DNA from: Gorsachius magnificus
Taxonomy: Eukaryota > Chordata > Aves > Pelecaniformes > Ardeidae
Reading direction: 5' to 3'
Assembly: GCA_034008185.1 (NCBI GenBank)
Contig: CM067081.1
Location: 68,500,054-68,564,053, forward strand
Length of the DNA stretch: 64,000 nucleotides
Positions 1-11,000 of the stretch are shown here, in pieces. Made by a program: the position numbers and the translations under genes. The notes beneath the pieces were generated by a model. It did not search any database. It saw only the letters and a program-made list of their open reading frames with translations, and had not been told where the DNA came from. How positions within the stretch are numbered: position 1 is the stretch's first letter; each line of letters starts with the position of its first letter.

Positions 1-528
1 TGCAGCAGGTAAAACCAACACTCTTCTCTTACAACCAACCACCAAATTCCAGGAAAGCTAAAAATACAACCCTCCTTTTTTCATTATTTTTTTATATTTG
101 GTGTAAAGTAGCCCTGAAAAGAGATTTCTTAAGCTTTGGAATCAATTTATCTCTAAATAAACTTAAAGCTGTTCATCAGTCTGAGCTATGTGCTTCCCTC
201 CTAGTTCATCTCATATCACCAGTTCAGTGAGTATCATCCCTGTATTCAGTTTATGTTACCTTGTTCAGTTTATATCTTCCCTCTATCCCATCAACAATTC
301 CAACATAGATTAGACTAGAAAGTAAGCGAGACAATACTCCTCATCAAAATCAGCATTCACATTATTTCATACATCGGCCACAAACAGTTCTTTAGTTAGC
401 AAGAAAACAAGAATTTTAAAACAACTTCTGGATCTGTGTGATCTGAACGTATCATTTACTCATCGTTTATCTCAATTAAGAGAGATAATAAACGATAAAG
501 GAGAGCTGAAGATAAAAACACCTCTTAC
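1..528 (-). other. Probable CCDC138 intron, nothing recognised
   Basis: AT-rich sequence beyond candidate exon 3. No convincing exon with acceptor, donor and matching phase was found; the next CCDC138 exon is probably outside the window. Confidence 0.4.
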
Positions 529-667
529 CCATCCCAGTCTTTAAAACTTTGTAGGAAATCACTGGAAGACCTGATGCTGTTATCTCTTCCACTTTCAGTA
601 AATTCTGACTCTAAAGAACATTTGGATAAAGAAATAGTTGTATTTTCCAGTGAGCTGTCCATGTCAC
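529..667 (-). CDS. CCDC138: CCDC138 candidate exon 3
   Basis: 139-nt exon between acceptor tattccag and donor GG|gtaaga. The frame reads GDMDSSLENTTISLSKCSLE, then a Ser-rich stretch ending SFKDWD. Low conservation, but open across its length with strong borders. Confidence 0.55.
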
Positions 668-3586
668 CTGGAATACATGAAATAATAATCTTATTTTGCG
701 TTTAAGAAGCTGCCATTAAGAAACTGAGAAGGGCTTATTAGAAATTATTGCCATGTAACTATGTAGGTTTAAGAACCAAAAAACCCACTGATGCAGCCTG
801 ACGAATGAAGAATTATAATAGCTTAAACTACAGGAATTATTTAGTTTTCAAAGCAGATTTGTCTTTCTGAAGTTTTACAGTTTGCCTTCATATACCAATT
901 TTTCTATAACCAAAGCCCAATAAACACATTGTTTTACCCTGCTGTCCACACGCACCAGCAACATATGTTTCTCAAGAAGCACAAAGACATTCTAAGTATT
1001 AGATTTGTATGTATCTTTAAATTAAGCCAAAAGTATGCGTTACGAGGTGGACTGCTACCAACTACTTCAGCTAGGACTTAAACACAAACAGGTTGGGAAC
1101 CACTGTCCTAGAGCATCCTTTGCACTCTTCATGTGAATGTTAACATTCCCAGCCTGGCTTCCAGATATCACAAACCCCCGATGAAGAAAGTCTACCTATT
1201 TAAAATGAGAAAATGCAGACCTACTTAAAACAAATTTAGGAATGATATAGTTTTAGTGTATGTTTTCCCTGGAAAAGACATCAAAGCATCATTGTTTGGT
1301 ATTACCTTTGCATATTAGGGACCTTCCACTCTTATATTCGGTATGTAATGCTCCTGAAAGGCAGTCCTACGAGAAAGCACAAACCCACTGTAATATAGTC
1401 AGAATTTTCAGGGAAAGTGTACATTACAACTTACTTGTTTAACAGTTACAGTGCCTTGAGACAGAACTTACTACAAACTACTGACTTTGAAAAGGGAAGG
1501 GTTGGTTTTTTTTTTTTTAATGTGTAAATGTAAATGGCCTTCATTAATATAAATAGGCAAACATATTCCCCACAGTCTGATAATGAAATATTCATAGTGT
1601 TATATGTTAAAATATTTGAGAGAATACAAGACATTATGAAGACAGTGACATAAAATAAGGGCATAAAAGTAGGATTAGATAATCACAGAAACAGTGCCAT
1701 CTTACATCTAGGCTTTTTATGTCAGTTTCCTGTTCCTACTTTTTCCTGCTAACTACATACTAAAAAAGTGAATGACAGAAGTATTAGGCTACAAGCAAAA
1801 TCACTTAAATGTACATGAGAAAAGCTCAGACTCAAAGCAGCTCTCATGATCTTAGTTGTGTTTCACTGCATCTCTCTGCTATGCTCTAAATGAATCGACC
1901 AATGCTGTATTTTCTTGTGCTTAAATACTGTTTATTAATGAAATAACAAAATGCACCAACAAATCTAGCATTTCCTTCCTTGCAAGCATTACACTTTAAA
2001 GTCTCAGTGACGGCTTTTTAAAGATAACTTTTGAAAATTGCTTTTCTTTAAAGAACAATTCTGTAATTCAAAGCAGAATATTCCCCAAGAAAAACATAGC
2101 ACCTAGAGCACCACAAAATGCTACCCGAGTCGCAAATCCTTCTGAAGGAACTAAGGGCAGATACATCCAGATTTTAGCTGCTAAAGAACTCAAATCTTCA
2201 GCTCATAATTTGGGACAGTTCCCGATTCTAAAATGGCAAATCACACTTCCTCAGAAAAAAAAAGGCTAGTTTCTGTATTCATTTGATAATTCCCAGGACC
2301 AGCTTGATCTCCCAATCCAACTATGTGTCTAGCCCAAAGCCGGCTTTCAATCTCTCCCAATCTTTGGCTGCTCGTGGGTATTTTTACAACACGTTACTTC
2401 CCTTGCAGCATGAGTTTGAATACTTAAGGTCTGTTATCCCCTGGGCACACTAGAAGCATTTGACCCATGGAATACCAACGCAAGTAAGCAACGGCAAAAA
2501 TTTCTCTCACTGAAAGACAAACAGACTTCAGACAAAATAAAAGTAATCACAACCCAGTTCCATCATTCATATCGGTGTAAAGAACCTGGCATTCTCTGGT
2601 GTAAGACAACACTGCTTTAACCTCGGCAAGGGAACGATACCCATCCTAATTCACTCTCTGGTCATTGTGGCAGTCTCTCATGATTCTCCTCTGGCTGACC
2701 AGACACAGAACAAATTCCCACTCCCCGAGAACGGAGCTGATCGCTAGGCTTTGCAAAAAAAACCACAAACGCTCCTAACATGTTCTCAATAAGGCTAGCA
2801 ATTGCTGTAGCAAAAGAAGATACGAACGAAATGAGTTATCCTGTTACATGTATTTCACACTTGCCTAGCATAGTACTTCTAAGAGGATTCACGTATTATC
2901 TTGCCCAACCGGAGGCACCGGAAGGTTTTAGGCAAAAACTAAGCGCCAAGCTGCTCAGGCTGTGTTTTGGGAATGCATAAAATTCGGAACTGCCGTTTCC
3001 AGGGAAGTTCGGGCAAGGATGACTCCTCAGCACTTCCACCATAACCCCGTCAGAGCGGAGGGACAGGGGTAGGATTAGAAAGAACACACTTTACGCGTAA
3101 GCTCCTAAAGTCTGTTTAAATCCCACTTTTGGCTCTCACGCTCTACGCGGATGTAACATCACAGTGTTTCCAACGAACCCCAAGGGAGGGGACACAGACC
3201 CTCCCGCCCTCCCGCACCCAGGGCCGGGGAGGAGGAACGGGGCCCCCCCCCCCCGCGCTCCGCAGGTAGCGCCGCTGCAGACGCTCGGCGGAGCGGCTGG
3301 CTCCCGGGCCGGTCCCCGCCATGGCGCACCGCCCGAAGGAACCGCCGCGCCCCGCAGGGGGTGGGCGCAGGCGCGGGAGAGGCGGGCGCGCGGCGGCGCG
3401 CAGGCGCACACGCTCCCGGCGGCCGCTGGGGCCGGGCGAGGCGGGAAGGCGGCGTCGCCTGCTGAGGAGCTGGGAAGGGGGCAGCCGTCGCCCCGGCCGG
3501 GTCCGGAGGCGGGCGGAGGTCCCTCGCCCCACCCTGCCGGTGGTCCCCGCCTCACTCGGCTTCGCGGGACGGGTAGACCGCAGCAA
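529..3586 (-). CDS. CCDC138: CCDC138, N-terminal exons (partial)
   Basis: Centriolar-satellite or ciliary coiled-coil protein in mammals, assigned here mainly by synteny and phase. Three phase-compatible pieces: exon 1 at 3556-3586 (31 nt, ATG then MLRSTRPAKP, donor A|gtgagg), exon 2 at 1306-1353, exon 3 at 529-667. The exon 2-3 join reads EYKSGRSLICKGDMDSSLE, resembling human KYKRRTLTSPGDLD. An alternative first exon starts at ATG 3322 (MAGTGPGASRSAERLQRRYL), whose ERLQRRY resembles human ESLKSRY, but I see no good phase-1 donor for it. The N-terminus of this family evolves fast, so the match is short. The rest of the gene lies outside the window. Confidence 0.5.
668..3139 (-). other. Probable CCDC138 introns 1 and 2, nothing recognised
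   Basis: Apart from candidate exon 2 (1306-1353), no repeat, RNA gene or exon with good borders was seen. Part of the human N-terminal sequence has no counterpart found here, so a missed small exon is possible. Confidence 0.4.
1306..1353 (-). CDS. CCDC138: CCDC138 candidate exon 2
   Basis: 48-nt exon between acceptor cctttcag and donor AAAG|gtaata. Only one frame is open, reading ALHTEYKSGRSLICK plus one base. The phase joins exon 3 exactly, making a Gly at the junction as in human SPG-DLD. Confidence 0.55.
3556..3586 (-). CDS. CCDC138: CCDC138 candidate exon 1
   Basis: ATG in the CpG island followed by nine codons and one base, then the consensus donor A|gtgaggcg. Phase 1 is what exon 2 needs. 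Human begins MEPRVVKPP, weakly like MLRSTRPAKP. Intervening exons could have been missed. Confidence 0.35.
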
Positions 3587-3603
3587 CGACTGTTTCCGTC
3601 CCT

Positions 3604-3630
3604 CCCCCCCCCCCCCCCCCCCCCCCCCCC
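3604..3630 (+). repeat. 27-nt poly-C run in CpG island
   Basis: Uninterrupted C run, G on the minus strand, so G-quadruplex or i-motif forming potential at a promoter. Its length is likely to be unstable or misread. Confidence 0.95.
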
Positions 3631-4489
3631 GCCTCGGCGGGACAGGGCGTCCTGCGGCTCCGGCCTGCAGCTCCCGCTACCTGCGGGGACAGGGGCAGGG
3701 CTAGGCCCCAGCTTCGCCCAGCCAGCCGAAGCCGTTTTGTTACGTTGTTTTACAGTCTGACGCTTCTCTAGGAGGTATATGGAAGAAGTGCTTCTAGTAT
3801 CCCCTAAAACAAAAATACCAAAACCCGGATTGAAGCTGAATGCATGAGTTACGTATTTCCAATGTAATGCCAAATTGGTTACCTTGGGGAAAAAAACCCC
3901 TCACCTTAGTAATGCCAGCGCTGAGGTGTAGAGTAGAAGTTTCAAAAAGCCCACGTTTGTTCATGCGTGTTCACTCCTGAGAGGAAAAGTTTTAAAACGA
4001 CCCTGGCGCTCATAAGCTGCAATAATTCCATTGTGCAGCGAGGCCAGAGCAGCCTGCCACAGGAAACCTATTGCAGCAGCGGGTTACGCTACAGCCTTTC
4101 AGGTAATGTCTAACTGTCAAGCAGATGGTTTTCACTACACTAAGTAATTTAAAAAAATTCTATGGACAAAAAAAAAAAAAAGTTGGTACACTGCTCTAGC
4201 ATAGTATCAATCAAAACCTTTTAAGAACTATTCACTAGTTGTCAAGTACTGAATGAAGTGCTGTTCGGAGGCGTCAGACAGCACAAACCAGCGATTGCCT
4301 GCTAGCTTCCTCAGCTTGCTCTTTGCACACCAGAAGAGTAAGTTTCAAGGGCTTTCACGGTTTACTGACCTGCAACTAGTACCTACAACCTGCATATTCA
4401 AAACAGGTATTTATGACAGCAGGAAACCAAATTATGCAAGGTTGTGGTTTTTTTTTTTTTTTTTTAAACAAACTAGAGTGAAGACAAGA

Positions 4490-4765
4490 GATTTATTTTA
4501 ACAAGACTAAGATTTAATTTTAAAATTTGACATTTAATACAAATATGTCAGGATAACACAAATACACCTGAAATATGCCAGTGTCTGAACTTTTTATTTA
4601 ACATGCAAAAAAATCAATTAGAACACATAAAAAAATCCAACTATAAGCTGTAATTTTACATTTATACATCAGAAGTGTTCGTTTTAAGAAGTTGAAATAA
4701 TTAGTCAATAATATCTAAATACCAATTTATACTTCTAGAACATCTGTATACTCAAAGCAGTAATT
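4490..4765 (-). other. RANBP2: Probable RANBP2 3' UTR with poly(A) signals
   Basis: AT-rich tail after the stop codon. AATAAA hexamers on the minus strand occur at 4593-4598 and 4492-4497. Cleavage near either would give a short 3' UTR of about 170-290 nt; the actual end cannot be told from sequence. Confidence 0.45.
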
Positions 4766-5071
4766 CTATATTTGCCCACAGTCTGTAATGACAATTCTTC
4801 CATTTACTAGCCCTTTAGGAGAACCAAAGGATTCAATCTTTTTCACAACATCCATTCCATCTTTCACAAACCCAAATACCACATGCTTGAAGTCCAAGTG
4901 TTCTGCTTTTTTAAGTGTTATGAAGAACTGAGAATTATTTGTATCCCTGCCCCTATTTGCCATTGACAACAACCCAGGACCAGTGTGTTTCACTTCAAAA
5001 TTCTCATCTTCAAATGCCGTTCCATAAATCGACCGTCCGCCTGTTCCGTCATGGTTAGTTATATCACCTCC
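4766..5071 (-). CDS. RANBP2: RANBP2 exon 29 (cyclophilin C-half, stop)
   Basis: [57 protein letters not shown] and terminal ITDCGQI then TAG. Active-site Ala of SMAN, Phe of SQFF and the KHVVFG His are present; the cyclophilin-A Trp position is His, as in mammalian RANBP2. Acceptor tttaag lies only about 55 nt from a CR1 fragment. Confidence 0.97.
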   Translation of the reverse strand, partial: GGDITNHDGTGGRSIYGTAFEDENFEVKHTGPGLLSMANRGRDTNNSQFFITLKKAEHLDFKHVVFGFVKDGMDVVKKIESFGSPKGLVNGRIVITDCGQI

Positions 5072-8000
5072 CTTAAAGAAAAAGGATGCACAGCGTTACA
5101 AGTCCCAAAACATAAATCAACAGCACAATTTAGACTGGATATAAGGAAGAAATTCTTTACAACGAGGGTAGTGAAACACTGGAAGGGGTTGCCCAGAGAG
5201 GCAGTGGAGGCCTCATCCCTGGAAACATTCAGGGCCAGGTTGGACGGGGCTCTGAGCAACCTGATCCAGTTAGCGGTGTCCCTGCTCACTGCAGGGGGGT
5301 TGGGCTAGATGGCCTCTAAAGGTCCCATCTGACCCAAAACGTTCTGTGATTCTATGAATTATAGTCCCTTTCAACAGTAAAGGCTTTGCTTTGGAAGGAC
5401 TGATTCTTAGTTTTCCAAGTACTGTATTTACTTAGATGTAAGGCTTCCCAGCTTCAGCAGCTTTGTTCATGGTAATGGAAGCAGTAGTAGAAAGTCTATC
5501 CCTTGTTTGTTCTGAACACAGCGTTTTATCTTCCTGCTCCACAGGGTGACCACTCCTCTAGGCCTGTCCTTCCCACAGCCTGCTTCCTGCATCACTTGGC
5601 CCTGACAGCTGGGACCTGCTTTACCTCACTGAAGGCCTGTCCTTGCTTAGTCCCTGTAGGCACAAAATTGGTCACCTGGAAAAGGTTAAGGTACCAACAA
5701 TGAGCCATTTCTTGCTTCTGTGCAGGCAGCAGCTTTTGCCACATTACTGCTTGTTTAAGAGAGCGGCTACTGCTAGTGAGCAGCATCTTTTGTCTTTCTG
5801 CAAGGCCACAAGCTTCTGGCTCCCGATTATTTGACTATATGCATAAAGGTGACAGTATAGTTTATCATATCTTTGAAGGAAAGCCTTAATTCTACTTCAG
5901 TGAAAAGTTTCTCACTGTACCTGGAGAAAGTTCAGACAAAGCAAAGCAAACTTAGAATAGACTAATTTAACGTGATAAAAGCTCACTTTTTGTCAGGATA
6001 TGGATGCTGCAGTTAACTGTTTTAAGAAAGTCTGCTCCTTATAGCATGTTGAATACCCCAAAACAAGCTTAAACCCTAAATGAGCAACGCTGCTTTCTGT
6101 ATCAGAAAGGCAGAAAGTTTTAACAGAAGAGCCATAAAGGGCATACTTCGGACACAGGTGATATCTAATCAAAGACTAGATAATTTTTTATTCTGGTGAC
6201 AAGCCATTCATATATTAATTCCTACTTCTGAGTTTGTAGAAGGTTGTGCCTCATGTTCAGGGATGCAGTGACACACACAGGAGCATTAGTGTAGTGTGTA
6301 AGGAAGTTGTTTCATTCTGCCTGTTACAAGTCACTAAAACACACTGAATCATTGATGAGAATTTTACGAAAGGAAAGGTCTGAGCTATGATCAATCTCTC
6401 AAGCTTTCAGTATTTATGAAGAACTTGCTAGCGCTACTGAATGCACACAGAGGTTTAAAACCAACACTGTATACACGGGGGTTCAGATGCACTGCAGGCT
6501 GATACTCTAGGTGAAAAATCTGAGTATTTTAAGGAACAGGCCACTGCATGATGATGAGCTCTAGAAGACTTCTTTCAGATGGAAACTTGAGCATCTAAAA
6601 TATTTGGAGTATCAAAGTGCATGCTATCTGAAATACATTTAAAGTACACTTTGTAAAAGAAGCCTGGAAAGTAAGTTTTCTTCGCCGGTAAGCATACGGC
6701 AGTTTCTCTCTGCACAGAGAGACGGCTGAATGGTAGTTTTGGGAAACCCCACTTTCCTTGCTGTGCTTTTTCAGCAACAGACCCCCTGTCCATTGTAAGA
6801 GGGGATCTCTAGCTCAGTTTTTAATTCCATGCTAACATGGCAGCGCTGGGTAACACCAAAGCATCAGGCAGCTGGCAGACACAGGTAAAAAGCATTTGGC
6901 TTAGGGCAGCATGTGCTGCTTGCGCCATTTTTCATCTCCCTGAAGGGAAAGGGCAGATAAGAGTATCTTGCTCGCTAGATTCATGCTGCCAAGAACGTGC
7001 TATGTATGACGTATAAGTAATTTTTGAAGTGCCATCATTAGTCAAGATGCACCTCATTCTCTTGATAAAAGAGTCTTCCTGTTACACTTACCTGACACAC
7101 AAAGTCTGTGACTATTCTGTGAAAGCTGGAGTTCTTGAATCCAAATCCTTTCTCTCCTGTGCACAGGGCCCTGAAATTTTCAGCAGTTCGAGGGACGATA
7201 TTTGAAAACAGCTCCATGGTTATGTGTCCTAAAGGTTCATCATCAGCAGAAACTTCAAAATACACAACAGGGTTGGTGTCCTTTGACAGTCCTGCTGCCA
7301 GAGATAAGTGTCCCTTCTGTAGTTCTGACAAGCTTAGCTGGCATTCTTCAAACCTCTTCTTGAAAGAATTAGCCATTTCTTGGCTTTTAAATCTCACTGC
7401 AAGTTGTTCTACTTTTACTTCACCATCTGAAAATAAAACAGAGAACAGTTTTCTTTAGTTGTATTCAATATAGTCAGAAACAAATGGCTTTTGTCTTATA
7501 CAATCTCCAGGGAAAAACAAAGCCATAGAAACTACAGACCACCTAGGAAAAAAAAGAAACAAAAACCACCTGAAAAACTCACCAGCGTAATCTGTGGCTG
7601 TCCAAATTAAAGCATTGTTTGATGTATCAGAGGGCACTAAGTTCATTTCTTTGGTGATGACGTGGTTTGCACAGACTTTAAGAACTTGGTCCCTTCTCAT
7701 GAGGACTCTATAGTATTTCTTCTGTGTATGGAAGAGGATCTTTATCTCTCCAACACCACGCTCCTTCCACTGAGTAACATCTCTGTCCCACCTGTAAAGT
7801 TTTGCCCTCTCTTTGAAGAGAATTTCTTCATCTTCTTCTCCAGATTTTACCTCCACCTAAAAAACCAACACAGTGGAGTCCCTGTGATTTCCCAGAGAGC
7901 TGCTGTCACCAACGATATTAATCGTATCACACACACTTACGATGATTCTGACATACTATAATGGAAGAATATTCAATGTGTTCCTTTCTCCAACACAACA

Positions 8001-11000
8001 TTCATTTCACCCTAAAATGAGGCAAACATCTAGCCTTTTCAGAATTTAAGAGCCCAGCAAATTCCACCGTTCAAGATTAATTACAGTGCTGCAATACTAC
8101 TTTGCCACGCTGCATATGGTTTTTGGTGGATGTTTGTAGGTTTTTGCTTTGGGGTCCTTTTTTTGTGGGTTGTTTTTTTTTTTCTTTAAAAAAAAAAAAC
8201 GTCCTCTATTAAGTGTTCTGGCAAGTTTCCCAGGAAAGCTTCAGGTTTGCTGAATGATGTGCACACTGAGAAGTAAATATATAGTACTATTACCATTCCA
8301 GGTGTTACCTTTTGAACATTGTTAAAGAACTTGATATTTGCATTTGAAGAGAATAAAAACACCAGCTGAGTATAACAAACTGGCACCTGACAGCCAGATC
8401 TCCTCACTTTATGTATGCATGTTATTGGGCTCTAACCTCCTTTAGTTAACACATCTTCTGAAGATAAGGAAACACTTGAGAGAACTGGAGAAATAGGTGA
8501 CAAACAACTATTCGTGGAGGGAGAAATGAGATTGAAGAGAAGCAGCAAGTAAGGGAAGAAAGAAAACCACAGAAGTCATAATATGACACACAGATGAGCA
8601 AAGGCATACAGAATTTTGAAGAATGTGGTTGAAGGCATGCTACAAACTACACCAGATTTGCTGTTCAAATTAAGACACTGCATACTGTTTATCTGTGCTC
8701 TATTTGTCTTGCTTAATAATTATACTAATCTAAAGTTACATTATTTATAGGAAAGCCAGATGATATAACATCAGCAAAGTTTGAAATGGTTATTAGGCAC
8801 ACTAACACTAAATACCAAATCAAGATATGAACAACTGTGTGAAGCCTCACTCAGTAAGTTATAAGGCTACCTTCCAAGTTGAAGGTTCTCCTACTACTTG
8901 AAAAGCAATTTCTTTTCAAACTACCAAAATTAGTTCCCTTAGCCTTCAGGTGAGGTTAACTGTACTACACAATTATTGCTTAGTGATTCTAGAAATCTCT
9001 TGCCTAGCTTAGAGTAAAAATTTTAAGTTGGCATGGCTTTCATGGAACTGAATCTACAAGTCAGGGATATAAAGCCACAGCTGAGTTGTATTAACACTAA
9101 CAGTTACTCAGTTACCCCCCCCCCTTAGTTTTCAGCTGTGCTATAATAGATCAGTTTTAGCTCTTACAAGTTACATGTACAAATTTGCATACTGATAACA
9201 CTCAGTCAAGGTATAATGAAATAAACTAAGATTTTTAACTGATGCTCCAGACACTTCTCCAATGCTAAGCTGCACTCAGATTTAAAACAGCAGGTGTTTC
9301 TACATAGGCAGTGCAAGAAATTGAGAACAAAGCACACAACACAGAAGGCATAGTTAAGCAATGCATTAAAAGCTTGCTATGTTAGCAGACACACTTATTA
9401 TCTTAATGTTGTTTTATATCCAAGAAGTCCCCTTACCTCTGGTAAGGACACAATTGGCTCAAAGTGGATATCATCACTATGTACCACCTCATCATCACTA
9501 CCACCTTCATCTTCATCTGCTTTATGGGCTGTCTCTCCAAACACAGCTGCTCCTGTATTTGCCCATTTGAAGTTTTTATCTACAATTAAGATATTGACAT
9601 TTTAAACTTTGTGTAGGTTTTTTTTCCTTCTGGACAAAAACTTGCAAAAAACCTGTTAACTGATCAATCAGTAGAAATTTGGTGCACAAAAGGTATATTG
9701 TATGAAGCAGAGGTCCAGCTGAGTGTGTCTCAGCCTAATTTAACTCACCTTTTGAGCCAAAAGCAAAGTCTCCAGAGTTTTTCAAAGCCAGATCTGCAAA
9801 TGACAAGCCTGCAGTATTGCCAAAACCAAATGAGAGGATTCTGTTTTCTGTCAAATAAGAGCAGAAAGTCAAAGGTTTTTCTCTGCCTTTCTTAAAGAAA
9901 ATGTGTTTAATGTTATACAGTCACAGAAATGAACTGGAGAAGTCTCTACAGTATTTTTCCCTTCCAATAAAGTTAAAGTTTGCGTGCCACTTGTCATAAT
10001 GACAGTCATTTGGTTACAGTTAAAATAAAAAGGGCGAGACTGCGTGAGATAGTTTCCAGCATGCTACTTCTGTACAGATCCACAGAGCTCTAATAAGTAC
10101 TCATGTATTTAACACTAAACTAATGAAAGAAAGTACACCATAAATTATACAACAGACACTAGCATTGCTCTGTAGTAATGTCATTTGAACATACCAGAAT
10201 TTGATGTATATAGTTATTTTAATCCCCAGTCATGTTTTTACTAGGTTGGTACTCATGCTTTAATTCAGTATTGGTACCATTTCTCTGCAAGGTAGCAGCT
10301 ACATTAGACATACTGATCTACAGAAAAGCATACTTAAGTTCCTACAGAAAAACAGAACATACCCCTGACCTTACCTTGTGTTGACTCTGAAGAGTCCGAA
10401 TCACTTTTCTTAGTCGACAAGTCTACAGGTTTGTCATCAGCTCCTGATAAAGTCTGAGCTACATGCACAGTTTCCGTGGTGGAATCTGGTTCTTCATTGC
10501 TGGTAGCTGACTGGACAAATACCTCCACCTCACCGGTAGATGGAGTAGGTGCTTCTTCCTTACTGGAACAGACTAAGTCAGTTGAGCTTGTAACCTCATT
10601 TTCCTGAGATGAATAAAAAAGTAAAGTAATAAGCTAGGAGAGCCTAGGATTCAAACCATCTCCTCAGGAGACTAAGAACAGTCATTATAGAAAAAAACCA
10701 CCAAGAAACACTGTTGTTGTTAGCTTTCTGAAGTTTTTCATTCCACTTAACACACATTGGACATTAACTTGACAAGAGACCTTTGAAGTAGGATGCTTTC
10801 AAAAGTATACTATTACTTTCTGAAATCAATTAGTCCTTCTATATACACATTAAGAGTCATTTTACTAGTCAAAGCAGTTTATAATTTATGAGAACAGCTG
10901 TACCTCCTTTCTCTTCCCAAAGAACTTAAGATCTAAGCTTCTGTTTCAGTGTTGGTGAAGACTTGAGGTACAGCCAGAGGAGAGTCAAATAGTTTTTCAC

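Larger units (their letters stand above)
3140..3720 (-). promoter_or_regulatory. CpG island, probable CCDC138 promoter
   Basis: GC- and CpG-rich block about 0.9 kb beyond the RANBP2 3' end. The gene after RANBP2 in tetrapods is CCDC138 in the same orientation, and candidate CCDC138 exons follow at lower coordinates. Contains a 12-C run (3243-3254) and a 27-C run (3604-3630). Overlapping frames on both strands are GC artefacts. Confidence 0.65.

Noticed and set aside
270..360. Minus-strand NNVNADFDEEY-like frame resembling a CCDC138 segment
   Set aside because: A stop codon lies directly upstream and there is no AG acceptor between it and the match.
2068..2202. Minus-strand 45-codon frame with a hydrophobic end (VAFCGALGAMFFLGNILL)
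   Set aside because: Resembles a membrane segment, but there is no clear acceptor, start or homologue, and it lies in a probable CCDC138 intron. Chance is likely.
3136..3873. Overlapping long frames on both strands (up to 245 codons), rich in Pro, Ala, Arg and Gly
   Set aside because: High-GC CpG island lowers stop frequency; no conserved domain. Only very short candidate first exons are kept.
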